From JAWOFN01 sp046497505 [NCBI: bacterium] (lineage in GTDB: Bacteria > Blakebacterota > Blakebacteria > Blakebacterales): a stretch of 15,348 bases of DNA. Location of the stretch: contig JAWOFN010000065.1 in assembly GCA_046497505.1 (NCBI GenBank), forward strand, positions 1 through 15,348, given 5' to 3'. This document shows positions 6,542 through 14,900 of the stretch, in pieces (the stretch's first letter is position 1; every line of letters begins with the position of its first letter). Under the pieces are notes generated by a model, which saw nothing but the letters and a program-made list of their open reading frames with translations, was not told the DNA's origin and ran no database searches. The position numbers and the translations under genes are program-made.

Positions 6542-8311
6542 TCAGAAGGGCCAGACCACCGGGGCCAGCAGGACGACGACGACGACCACGGTCAGGGTCA
6601 GGGGCAGGCCCAGGCGGGCGTAGTCGGTGAATCGGTAGCCTCCGGGCCCGTAGACCATGGTGTTGGTCTGGTAGCCGATGGGGGTGAGGAAGGAGCAGGA
6701 GGCGGCCACCGCCACGGCCATGAGGAAGGCCCGGGGCTCGGCCCCCAGACCGGCGGCGACCGCCAGGGCGATGGGGAAGAGGATCACCGCCGCCGCGTTG
6801 TTCGTGATGACCTCGGTGAAGAGGAGGGTCACCAGCACCACGGCCAGCAGGGCCCCGGCGGGACCCAGCCCGCTGCTCACGGCCAGCAGCCCCCCGGCCG
6901 CCCGGTCGGCCAGGCCGGAGACCTCGATCGCCGAGCCCACCCCGAAGGCGCCGGCGATGACGAAGATCACGTCCAGGTCGATGGCGCTGCGTGCCTCCTC
7001 GGGGGTGAGCACCCCGGTGAGGATGAGCAGGAGCGCCCCGGCCACCGAGGTGTGGAGGATGGGGAGCAGGCCCAGGGAAGGGGGGAGGATGATCCCGACC
7101 GCGATGAGGCCCACGATCCAGGCGGTCGGGGATACGGTCCGCGGCCCCTCGCCGATCTCCGAGACGAGCAGGAAGTCGCCGCGGCCGCGCCACCGCTCGG
7201 CGAAGTCGGGGTCGGCGGCCAGCAGGAGCGTGTCCCCCAGGTGCAGCTTCACCGTGTCCAGCCGGGCCCGCACCGGCCGGCCCGCGCGGTGGATGGCCAC
7301 CACGGCCGCCTGGTAGCGGTTCCTGAAGCGGGCGAAGCGCAGCGTGCGGCCCAGCAGCGGGCTCGAAGCGCCGATGACCACCTCGAAGAAGGAGTGGCGC
7401 CCGCGGTCGAAGGGGGCTCCCTCCCGGCTCTCGGCCCGGTGCAGTCCCTCGGTGGCCACCAGGTCCACCACCTCGTCCGCCCTGCCCACGAAGGTCAGGC
7501 AGTCCCCGCCCCGGAGCAGGGTGGCGGGGCGTACGGGTACGATGATCTCCTCCCCCCGCTCGATCTCCACCAGCGAGACGTTGGCCAGGGAGCGGAAGTC
7601 CGCCTGGGCGACCGTGCGCCCGTCCAGGGCCCCGCCGGGGTCCACCCGCATGCGGGTGACGAACTCCCGGATCTGGCTGTCCAGGTCGCGGCGGGCGGGG
7701 CGCCGCTCGGGGAGCAGGACGGGACTGAGGAAGAGGAGCAGGACCAGGCCGGCCCCCGCGACGGGCAGGCCCAGCAGGGTGATCTCGAACATGCCGATCG
7801 GCTCGAGGCCGTGGCTGTGCATCAGCCCGGAGACCACCAGGTTCGTGGAGGTGCCGATGAGCGTGGCGGCCCCGCCCAGGATGGCGGCGAAGGAGAGGGG
7901 CATGAGGTAGCGGCTGGCCGAGACCCCCTGGCGGTCGGCCCACTCCCCCACCTGGGGGGTGAGCATGGCCACGATGGGGGTGTTGTTCAGGAACGCGCTG
8001 GCCGCCGATGCGGGGAAGAGCAGGCGCACCAGGGTGCGGTAGCGCCCGGGACGCTCCCCCAGGGTGCGGGCGAGCAGCGGTTCCAGCACGCCCGTCTCAT
8101 CCACCCCCCGGGCCAGCACGTAGAGGGCGGCCACGGTGATGGGGGCGGGGTTGCTGAAGCCCGAGAAGGCCTGACCGGCGTCGACGATGCCCAGGAGCAG
8201 GAGCACGGTCACCGAGCTTACCATGGCCGTGCCCGGGGAGACCCAGTCCCTGCTCAGGGTCACCACGGTAAGGACCACCACGATGAGGGTCAGCAGTTCC
8301 TGCTGCTCCAT
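6542..8311 (-). CDS. SLC13/DASS-type anion permease with two RCK_C domains (paralogue of the 1002-2774 gene)
   Basis: The product is 589 residues from the ATG at 8311. It is near-identical in plan to the permease at 1002-2774: SAFLNNTP (105-112), GTSTNLVV (153-160), a soluble RCK_C pair at about 212-388, NNAAAVILFP (504-513), and the shared tail YQTNTMVYGPGGYRF with PVVWPF at the very end. The frame stays open to 8443, but those 44 extra residues are proline- and arginine-rich and have no counterpart in the paralogue. The ATG at 8311 matches the paralogue's start exactly and is preceded by AGGAGG (8324-8329) twelve bases away. It is an inner-membrane, probably sodium- or proton-coupled importer of sulfate or another small anion. 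The upstream divergent region may control it; no sigma-70 promoter was recognised. The second SNT-type segment reads TNNAAAV here and TKNAAAV in the paralogue, which may tune substrate or cation use. Confidence 0.9.
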   Translation of the reverse strand: MEQQELLTLIVVVLTVVTLSRDWVSPGTAMVSSVTVLLLLGIVDAGQAFSGFSNPAPITVAALYVLARGVDETGVLEPLLARTLGERPGRYRTLVRLLFPASAASAFLNNTPIVAMLTPQVGEWADRQGVSASRYLMPLSFAAILGGAATLIGTSTNLVVSGLMHSHGLEPIGMFEITLLGLPVAGAGLVLLLFLSPVLLPERRPARRDLDSQIREFVTRMRVDPGGALDGRTVAQADFRSLANVSLVEIERGEEIIVPVRPATLLRGGDCLTFVGRADEVVDLVATEGLHRAESREGAPFDRGRHSFFEVVIGASSPLLGRTLRFARFRNRYQAAVVAIHRAGRPVRARLDTVKLHLGDTLLLAADPDFAERWRGRGDFLLVSEIGEGPRTVSPTAWIVGLIAVGIILPPSLGLLPILHTSVAGALLLILTGVLTPEEARSAIDLDVIFVIAGAFGVGSAIEVSGLADRAAGGLLAVSSGLGPAGALLAVVLVTLLFTEVITNNAAAVILFPIALAVAAGLGAEPRAFLMAVAVAASCSFLTPIGYQTNTMVYGPGGYRFTDYARLGLPLTLTVVVVVVLLAPVVWPF

Positions 8312-8323
8312 GGGTACCGGGTT

Positions 8324-8329
8324 CCTCCT
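8324..8329 (-). promoter_or_regulatory. Ribosome binding site AGGAGG for the upstream SLC13 permease
   Basis: AGGAGG on the minus strand lies 12 bases before the ATG at 8311. The spacing is a little long, but the perfect core plus the paralogue alignment favour this start over the longer frame reaching 8443. Confidence 0.65.
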
Positions 8330-8483
8330 CGAACGTCCTCGAAGCAGGCGGGACCGGGGTCCCGGGAAAGGGGCGCGGGGAGGAGTGTACATCAGGGAAG
8401 GAGAGGGCGGGGAAGGGGAATCGACCGGTGAGCACACCTTCATCTATTCAGGACCCGGAAGTCTTTTTCCCCTTCATGGGGGT

Positions 8484-8502
8484 CGGAACGGCCCGATTTC
8501 CG
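8484..8502 (+). promoter_or_regulatory. CGGAA-N9-TTCCG inverted repeat, copy A (candidate activator site)
   Basis: CGGAA (8484-8488) and TTCCG (8498-8502) are perfect arms around CGGCCCGAT. The 19-bp unit matches copy B at 16 of 19 positions. Its centre lies about 250 bp upstream of the start point predicted from the sigma-54 promoter. Confidence 0.6.
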
Positions 8503-8505
8503 TGG

Positions 8506-8524
8506 CGGAACGACCCGCATTCCG
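8506..8524 (+). promoter_or_regulatory. CGGAA-N9-TTCCG inverted repeat, copy B (candidate activator site)
   Basis: CGGAA (8506-8510) and TTCCG (8520-8524) flank CGACCCGCA. It repeats copy A with a 22-bp period, close to two DNA turns, so both copies would face the same side of the helix. Confidence 0.6.
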
Positions 8525-8545
8525 TCCCGGCCGGTACACCCCGGG

Positions 8546-8581
8546 CGGAAGGTCCCTTCACCCCCCTGCAGGGACCTTCCG
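8546..8581 (+). promoter_or_regulatory. 12-bp perfect inverted repeat CGGAAGGTCCCT / AGGGACCTTCCG (copy C)
   Basis: The arms (8546-8557 and 8570-8581) are perfect over 12 bp around a 12-base spacer and begin and end with the same CGGAA/TTCCG half-sites as copies A and B. Because it lies between divergent genes, no transcript needs ending here, and no T-run follows on either strand. An operator or enhancer role is more likely than a terminator. Its centre is about 180 bp upstream of the predicted start point. Confidence 0.6.
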
Positions 8582-8663
8582 GCGCGCTCTCTCGAGGGTG
8601 CTATCCCGCTGCCGGGGAGTGACTTATGAACCTCCCATTCAAACCCGGAAGCAGCGGTCCGCC

Positions 8664-8679
8664 CGGAAAGAGGGTTCCG
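8664..8679 (+). promoter_or_regulatory. CGGAA-N6-TTCCG inverted repeat, copy D
   Basis: CGGAA (8664-8668) and TTCCG (8675-8679) are separated by six bases, about 72 bp upstream of the predicted start point. The shorter spacing makes it a weaker family member; a lone CGGAA half-site sits just before it at 8646-8650. Confidence 0.4.
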
Positions 8680-8717
8680 CGGCCGCCCCCGATCCCCCGG
8701 GCCCTCCCGCCGGTATC

Positions 8718-8733
8718 TGGCACGGCGCTTGCA
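8718..8733 (+). promoter_or_regulatory. Sigma-54 (RpoN) -24/-12 promoter
   Basis: TGGCACG (8718-8724), four bases, then TTGCA (8729-8733) matches the TGGCACR-N4-TTGCW consensus at every defined position, with exactly ten bases between the GG and GC dinucleotides. It lies upstream of the TonB-dependent receptor and points at it. The -12 element predicts transcription starting near 8744, giving a leader of about 75 bases. Such promoters are silent without an ATP-driven activator bound upstream, which the repeat cluster at 8484-8679 could recruit. Confidence 0.85.
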
Positions 8734-8751
8734 TGTTAACAGTAGTTGACA

Positions 8752-8783
8752 CCTCCTGCCTCAGAGCGAGAGTCGGCAGGGGG
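8752..8783 (+). other. Leader hairpin near the 5' end of the receptor operon mRNA
   Basis: CCTCCTGCC (8752-8760) can pair with GGCAGGGGG (8775-8783) as a 9-bp stem with one G-U pair and a 14-base loop. It starts about eight bases after the predicted transcription start, so it could shield the 5' end from decay. It does not cover the ribosome binding site at 8805-8810. Confidence 0.45.
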
Positions 8784-8804
8784 CGAGCCATGCCATGCAT
8801 TCTT

Positions 8805-8810
8805 GGAGGA
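8805..8810 (+). promoter_or_regulatory. Ribosome binding site GGAGGA for the TonB-dependent receptor
   Basis: GGAGGA ends eight bases before the ATG at 8819. It decides the start: the in-frame ATG at 8795 lies upstream of this site and would put eight extra residues in front of the signal peptide. Confidence 0.8.
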
Positions 8811-8818
8811 AAGACTCC

Positions 8819-11800
8819 ATGAGTAGACGACTGATTGGAGCCTTGGCCGTTTTCGCGGCGCTCGCGCTCCTGGCCCCTGCCGTCGTGCAGGCCCAGGGGA
8901 CGACGGGCACGATCCGCGGCAAGGTCACCGATTCAACCACAGGTGAGCCCCTGGCGGCGGTGAACGTGGTCGTTTTCGAGACCGACGGGACCGCTACCAC
9001 GATGGGCGCGATGACCAACGCGGAGGGCGACTACGTGATCGTCAACGTACAGCCCGGCCGCTACGACCTGCGCGCCTCCATGATGGGATACAAGCAGGTC
9101 CTCGTGGAGGACTTCCTCGTGACGGTGGGCGTGAGCGCCATCCGCAACTTCGAGCTCGAACCCACGGTCCTCGACGTGGGTGAGACGGTCACGGTCACCG
9201 CGGAGCGCGAGCTCATCCAGCGCGACGTCTCCGGGACCCAGGAGTCGTACACCATCGAGGAGATGGAGCGGATGGCGGTGAGCAGCACCTCCGACATCCT
9301 GGCGCTGCAGACCAACACCGCCACGCTCCAGAACAACTTCGTGGACGACATCGAGGGCTACTACGACCGGGGCCTGGAGCAGGTGCACATGCGCGGCGGT
9401 CGGAACGCCGAGGTGGCGTTCATGATCGACGGCATGCAGGTCACCAACCTGGTCTTCGGGGGGCAGGCCGCCCAGATCAGCCCCTTCTCGCTGAGCGAGA
9501 TGGTGGTCATGGCCGGCGGCATGAGCGCGGAGTTCGGCAACGCCATGTCCGGTGTGGTCAACATGGTCACCCGGGAGGGCGGTACGAGCTACGACGCCAA
9601 CATGCAGATCCTGAGCAGCGAGTTCAGCGGGGCGGACCAGGACGCGGTGATGAACAACACCAGCATGGACGGCTACGTGGGCGGTCCGATCCCCATGGTG
9701 GACCGTCTCACCTTCTTCGCCTCCGGGTCGGCCTCCCACGGTCGTGACTACCTGGTCGAGAAGGACGACATCCTCTTCGACTACAAGGCCAACCCGCTCG
9801 ACCCCGAGTGGACGCGGGACCCGGGCATCGAGTACTACGGTCTGCCCGACGACCTGGCCGACTTCGATCCGGACGAGCACAACCCCTACCTGCAGCGGGG
9901 GCCGGACGGCCGGCGGATCCTCCCCGGTGACCACCTGGAGGGCTTCCTGGGGTACGGGTTCGACAACCGCTGGAGCGGCATGCTGAACCTCACCTACAAG
10001 CTGAGTCCCAGCATGAAGATCACCGGCTCCGGCAACGTCAACGGACGCTGGGGCACCCCGTACACCAGCTCGTGGCGCTATGCCATGTTCTGGGGCATGC
10101 CGTCCGACTTCGAGGACTGGCACGTCCTGGGATATCCCGCCTACGACACCATCGACCCCAGCACCGGTGAGATCATCACCGACCCGGCGACCGGGCTGCC
10201 CATCACCGACCCGAAAAACAGCGGCAGCCACGTCATCAGCGGGTCGGGCCTCACCGACATGGAGAACGAGAAGAACATCCTCTTCCACGACAACCGGAGG
10301 GCGGCGTTCGTCTGGACCCACCAGATGAGCCAGGCCACCTTCTACAGCGTGCGGGGATCGCACTACACCTACGACCGCACGATGCGGGTGAAGCGGTTCG
10401 TGAACGAGGAGGGCTGGGCGCGGCGCTTCGAGCACGTCTACCGCGGAAGGGACCCGATCCTCGACCCCGACACCAATGAGGTCATCGGGTACGAGCCCCG
10501 GGACCCGTACTGGACACCGGAGGACCCGATGCACCGGGTGACCCTCCTGCCGATCCCCTACTCCGCCGACACCTACGGGGAGCGGGCCCACGGCTACTTC
10601 CCCATGGGGGGCGCGGCGGCGGGCAACGACGCCTCGGACCGGTACTACACCAACCACATCGACGTCACCCGCACGCTGAAGGCGGACATCACCTCGCAGG
10701 TCACCTCGCACCACCAGGTGAAGACGGGGTTGATCTACAACTACCTGACCCTGGACCAGTACGACCTGCAGCTGCTCTACCTGGACCCGCCCTACGAGGT
10801 GGACTACCGGCACAGTCCCTGGGAGGTGGGGATCTACCTCCAGGACAAGATCGAGTACGACTTCCTGATCCTGAACGTCGGCGCCCGTTACGACGGTGCC
10901 AACGCGGGCGAGATCTCGTACTGGACCGGGCCGCGGGATGTGACCGACCCGGAGACCGGGCTGCCGGTCATCGACCCGGGCGACCCGGAACAGGCCCCGG
11001 TGACCTCGGGTGAGCTGCGCAGCCAGATCTCACCGCGGCTGGGTGTCTCGCACCCGGTCACCGACGCCTCGGTGATCTACTTCAACTACGGGCACTTCTT
11101 CCAGAACCCGGTCTACCGGAACCTCTACCTGGAAGGGACGCTCCACGACTCGAGTCCGCTCATCGGCAACCCGAACATGGAGAACGAGAAGACCGTCTCC
11201 TACGAGTTCGGGTACAAGCAGCAGTTCGGTGAGCTGATCGCGCTGGACGTCTCGATGTGGGCCAAGGACACCTCGAACATGGTGGGCTCGGAGCGGGTCC
11301 CCGCGTGGTTCCAGGGTCAGACCAACCCGTACGGATACACCACGTTCGTCAACTACGACTATGCCTCGTCGAAGGGTGTGGACGTCTCGCTGAGGAAGCG
11401 CTACAGCGACCTCTGGGCGGGGACCATGAACTACTCCTTCATGACGACCCAGTCGAACCGTGACGACCCGTGGTCGGGGTACCGGGAGGGCGACGACCTG
11501 GAGACCACACCGAAGCGCCCGCGGGTGCTGGGATGGGACCGGCCCCACAGCTTCAGTGCCAACGTGAGCATCAACGTGCCGGAAGGCGTGGGTCCCGAGA
11601 CCTTCGGGGTGCGGCCGTTCGAGAAGGTGAACGCGAGCCTCATCTACCGCGCCAGTGCGGGACGGCCGTACACGCCGACGACCTTCGACCGCCGCCTCGA
11701 CCCCAACTCGGGCCGTCGTCCCTGGACCTTCCAGTGGGACGCGAGGGTATACCGGGACTTCGACACGTTCGGGATGCGGTTCAGCGTCTTCGCGGACGTC

Positions 11801-11962
11801 CGTAACCTGTTCGACCGCAAGAACATCGTGAACGTCTACAGCCGCACCGGCAAGGCGGACGACCCCGGTCCCGACGCCACCGGATACAGCGACTCCTACG
11901 ACCGGTCGCACTACTACGGTACGCCCCGCAGGATCAACCTGGGTCTGCGGATCTACTTCTGA
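8819..11962 (+). CDS. TonB-dependent outer-membrane receptor with N-terminal carboxypeptidase-regulatory-like domain
   Basis: This 1047-residue protein begins with a signal peptide (MSRRLIGALAVFAALALL, cut likely after VQA at 25). A carboxypeptidase-D-regulatory-like beta-sandwich follows at about 29-113 (TIRGKVTDSTTGEPL, GRYDLRASMMGYK), then a TonB-box-like stretch ETVTVTAE. A plug lies at about 150-255 (VHMRGGRNAEVAFMIDG, NAMSGVVNMVTREGG). The remainder is a beta-barrel rich in aromatic residues, ending in LGLRIYF with the terminal phenylalanine usual for barrel insertion. It would import a substrate across the outer membrane using TonB-ExbBD energy. The layout is SusC-like or Oar-like, and the substrate is not evident. 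No cysteine was seen. Predicted surface loops carry repeated DPxTG-type segments (about 445-460 and 705-722). It is the first gene after the sigma-54 promoter, and a secreted partner follows after 20 bases. Confidence 0.93.
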   Translation: MSRRLIGALAVFAALALLAPAVVQAQGTTGTIRGKVTDSTTGEPLAAVNVVVFETDGTATTMGAMTNAEGDYVIVNVQPGRYDLRASMMGYKQVLVEDFLVTVGVSAIRNFELEPTVLDVGETVTVTAERELIQRDVSGTQESYTIEEMERMAVSSTSDILALQTNTATLQNNFVDDIEGYYDRGLEQVHMRGGRNAEVAFMIDGMQVTNLVFGGQAAQISPFSLSEMVVMAGGMSAEFGNAMSGVVNMVTREGGTSYDANMQILSSEFSGADQDAVMNNTSMDGYVGGPIPMVDRLTFFASGSASHGRDYLVEKDDILFDYKANPLDPEWTRDPGIEYYGLPDDLADFDPDEHNPYLQRGPDGRRILPGDHLEGFLGYGFDNRWSGMLNLTYKLSPSMKITGSGNVNGRWGTPYTSSWRYAMFWGMPSDFEDWHVLGYPAYDTIDPSTGEIITDPATGLPITDPKNSGSHVISGSGLTDMENEKNILFHDNRRAAFVWTHQMSQATFYSVRGSHYTYDRTMRVKRFVNEEGWARRFEHVYRGRDPILDPDTNEVIGYEPRDPYWTPEDPMHRVTLLPIPYSADTYGERAHGYFPMGGAAAGNDASDRYYTNHIDVTRTLKADITSQVTSHHQVKTGLIYNYLTLDQYDLQLLYLDPPYEVDYRHSPWEVGIYLQDKIEYDFLILNVGARYDGANAGEISYWTGPRDVTDPETGLPVIDPGDPEQAPVTSGELRSQISPRLGVSHPVTDASVIYFNYGHFFQNPVYRNLYLEGTLHDSSPLIGNPNMENEKTVSYEFGYKQQFGELIALDVSMWAKDTSNMVGSERVPAWFQGQTNPYGYTTFVNYDYASSKGVDVSLRKRYSDLWAGTMNYSFMTTQSNRDDPWSGYREGDDLETTPKRPRVLGWDRPHSFSANVSINVPEGVGPETFGVRPFEKVNASLIYRASAGRPYTPTTFDRRLDPNSGRRPWTFQWDARVYRDFDTFGMRFSVFADVRNLFDRKNIVNVYSRTGKADDPGPDATGYSDSYDRSHYYGTPRRINLGLRIYF

Positions 11963-11968
11963 GCGCAC

Positions 11969-11973
11969 AGGAG
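11969..11973 (+). promoter_or_regulatory. Ribosome binding site AGGAG for the secreted partner gene
   Basis: AGGAG lies nine bases before the ATG at 11983 but only three before the ATG at 11977. This favours the downstream codon as the true start. Confidence 0.65.
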
Positions 11974-11982
11974 CACATGACC

Positions 11983-14900
11983 ATGAGATTCTGGAAGAAA
12001 GCGACGAGTCGAGGGCTGCTGTTCTCGGCTTTCATCCTGTCGCTCACACTGGGACCCGCCGAGGTCTCAGCACAGAGCGGCAACGAATACATCGGGAAGA
12101 GCTGGGCAGAGATCCAGCAGGCCCTGCACGAGGTCCTCTTGACCCCCGAGCGGGGGGACGACATCCGGATCCTGGAAGCGATGCGGGAGATAGAGGACCC
12201 GGGGCGTGCCGGCGTCCCCTATGGACGGAGCGCCGACGAGCTGGACCGCGCGTTCGGGTACGTCTACGTCTCCGACCTGGAGGGGCGGATACACAACTTC
12301 CCCCACCAGGGTACGGACGGGATCAGCCCGGAGTGGTTCCCGGTCCCCGGCGGTACGTCCCGCTACCGGATCCACTATGCCACCACCCTGGCCGTGGGGG
12401 TCGAGGACGGCCCCTGGGGCGGGGCCACGGTGATCGAGAGCCTGGGGTACTACCAGGGGATCAACTCCTCCGACTGGGAGGCGAAGGACGGCCAGCGCGG
12501 CGGTGCCTTCGCCGATCCCCCCCAGCTCCGGTTCAGCTACCCCCTGATGGCCATCTCGAACCTCGAGGCGACCTGGCCCGAGAGCGGCTGGCCCGCCCCC
12601 GAGGACGTGGAGGCCGTATGGTGGGGCACGGAGACGTGGAAGAAGTGGGAACGCAGGGCGGAGGCGGAGCTGTACGGGGAGTTCGATGACAACCGGGCGG
12701 GCCGCGACGACGCGCCGGCCACCGAGTCGTATCCCCTGGGGATCGACGGCAAGATCCGCGCGCTGGCCTATGCGGCCTACCCGGCCATGTTCGTCCAGTA
12801 CGAGCTCACCAACACGAGCAGCCACGAGTACACCAACGTGTTCATCGGCTACCCGCACGTGCGTGACAGCCCCTGGGTGAGGACCTACTCAACCGGGTTC
12901 CCGCGCTGGGACGGCAGCCGCAACATGGTCTACGCCATCGGGAAGAACTACGACCCGGGCGCAGGCACCCACGAGGACTATTACAACCGGCCGGCATCCT
13001 TCGGCGGTCTGCTCTTCCTGGAGACACCGACGGGGTCCTTCAAGGCGGACGACCTGGGCAATTTCGTGGACCGCCCGGACTCGGTCCTCACGCGGCTCTC
13101 GCTGAGCCGGTACGGTGACCGGGTCACGCCGAGCGATCACAAGTGGAGCTACTACGCGGCCCTCTCGGGGGACGTGAGCTACTTCGAGGACCCCACGCAG
13201 GCGGTCGACCTGTGGAAGACCGGGCATCCCGGGCAGGCGGGTGCCCCGGTGCTGATGCAGACCGAGGAACATTACAACTACCTCGATTACGGCACGACCA
13301 CCCCGAGCGAGTCCGACATCGCGGGCGGTACGGCCAACAGCATCAACTACCCCTCGGCGGGACCCTTCACCTGGGGCCCGGGTGAGACCATCGATTTCGT
13401 GGTGGCCACCGTGGCGGGATACACCGAGCAGGACCTGCAGAAGACCGCGGACAAGGTGATCCGCAGCTACCAGGCGCAGTTCTCGGCCTCGGGTCCGCCG
13501 CCTTCGCCCCGGCTGCAGACGACGGGTGTCTCGGCGGGTCCGGCGGGCAGGGATTTCAACCCGAACATCCACGCCTATCCGATCCAGTACGTGGACTCGG
13601 GTTCCATCACCCTGACCTGGGACGGCTCGGAGGCGGAGAGCTACGCCGACCCCATCACCCTGAACAACGATTTCCAGGGCTACCGGATCTACCGCTCCAT
13701 GGACCGCGGTGCCACCTGGGGCACCCCGGTGACCGACGAGGAGGGGAACGTCGCCGCCTGGAAGCCGATCGCCCAGTTCGACCTCGATGACGGGGTCACG
13801 GGCAGGCTCGACGCCGGCTCCTACCTCAGTCTCGGGGAGGACACCGGCCTGGTGCACACCTGGACGGACGAGAACATCCGCGACGGGATCGAGTACTGGT
13901 ACGCCATCACCGCCTATGACTACGACCCCTCCCAGGGTGCGGACAACCCCACGTTCGAGGGGTCCCGGGGATCGAACCCGAACTCCCCGAACGTGCTGGG
14001 CATCATCGCCGGCGCGCGGCCCTCGGGCTTCAGCCCCGGCGCGGTCCTCGAAGGCGGCGAGCGTGCGGCGAGCACCGTCCTGAGCCCCCTCTCGGGTCCG
14101 AAGAACGACGGGACCGTCACCGTGGATGTGCTGGGAGACACCGACGTGGTGGGCGGGACCTACCGTCTCACCTTCGCGGACACGGCGGTCTACGGGACGG
14201 CGGACTACACCAACACGCTCGGCGTGACGCTGACGAACACGACCACCGGCGATGTGCTCTACGAGAGCATGCTCCCGGAGGACGTGGACTTCGGTACCGA
14301 CCTGCTCCCGCTCACCGAGGGCTTCAAGGTGAACGTGGAGACGGGCTGGAACGCGGTGAGCAGCGTGGGCGACCTCTACGAAGCGTCCATGCCGGACTCG
14401 GTGACCGACGTCTACGGGTACGATTTCTACCCGGCCCAGTTCGTGTTCGGGTCCACGCTCAACATCTACTCGCTGAGCGATGCCTCGACGGGCTTCTTCG
14501 ACATCGAGGTCCGCTTCGACGGCACCGAGACCCAGAACGCGTACTACTACGACCGGACCGCCGGGTACGTCTACTTCGACTACGCGGAATTCCCCGGGAC
14601 GGTGTGGGATGTGAGCGACCCGGACGACCCGCGGCAGATCAACGTGTCGGTCGCCTCGGGCGGCGGGCCCAACTTCGACATCGATGCGGGTACGCGCTAC
14701 ATCCACTTCCTGAGTTCCGACTACTCGGGCGATACACCGGAGACCGTCTACACCACCGGAGCGATGTCCAACTTCGGTTCCCAGGACGCGAACTTCTTCG
14801 GCTGGTGGGACATGGCCGAGTCGGGCCAGACCATCGAAGCCGCCTACGGGCAGGTCGCGGCCCTCGAGTTCACCAACCCGGTCTCCCCGTCGAACGTGTA

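Larger units (their letters stand above)
8312..8818. other. 507-bp divergent intergenic regulatory region
   Basis: This gap separates the minus-strand sulfate block from the plus-strand receptor operon. Its left third (about 8363-8420) is strongly purine-rich on the plus strand. Its middle holds the CGGAA/TTCCG repeat cluster (8456-8679), and its right end holds a sigma-54 promoter and a leader hairpin. No convincing protein gene was found in it; a 37-codon frame at 8626-8739 runs across the promoter core and is not credited. Confidence 0.8.

Noticed and set aside
8312-8443. 44-residue N-terminal extension of the upstream SLC13 permease
   Set aside because: The extension is low-complexity, has no ribosome binding site and is absent from the paralogue, which aligns from the ATG at 8311.
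8546-8581. Intrinsic terminator
   Set aside because: The stem is strong, but no T-run follows on either strand and neither flanking gene is transcribed toward it.
8622-8643. AT-richer patch as an IHF bending site between enhancer and sigma-54 promoter
   Set aside because: A bending site would fit the layout, but no match to WATCAA-N4-TTR was found on either strand.
8626-8739. 37-codon frame with a GGGGAG site upstream
   Set aside because: It runs across the sigma-54 promoter core, is mostly proline and glycine and has no recognisable feature; a coincidental frame in GC-rich DNA.
8746-8751. Perfect TTGACA -35 hexamer upstream of the receptor
   Set aside because: At 16-18 bases downstream there is no TATAAT-like hexamer (AGAGTC at 17), and it falls on the sigma-54 start region, so it is taken as chance.
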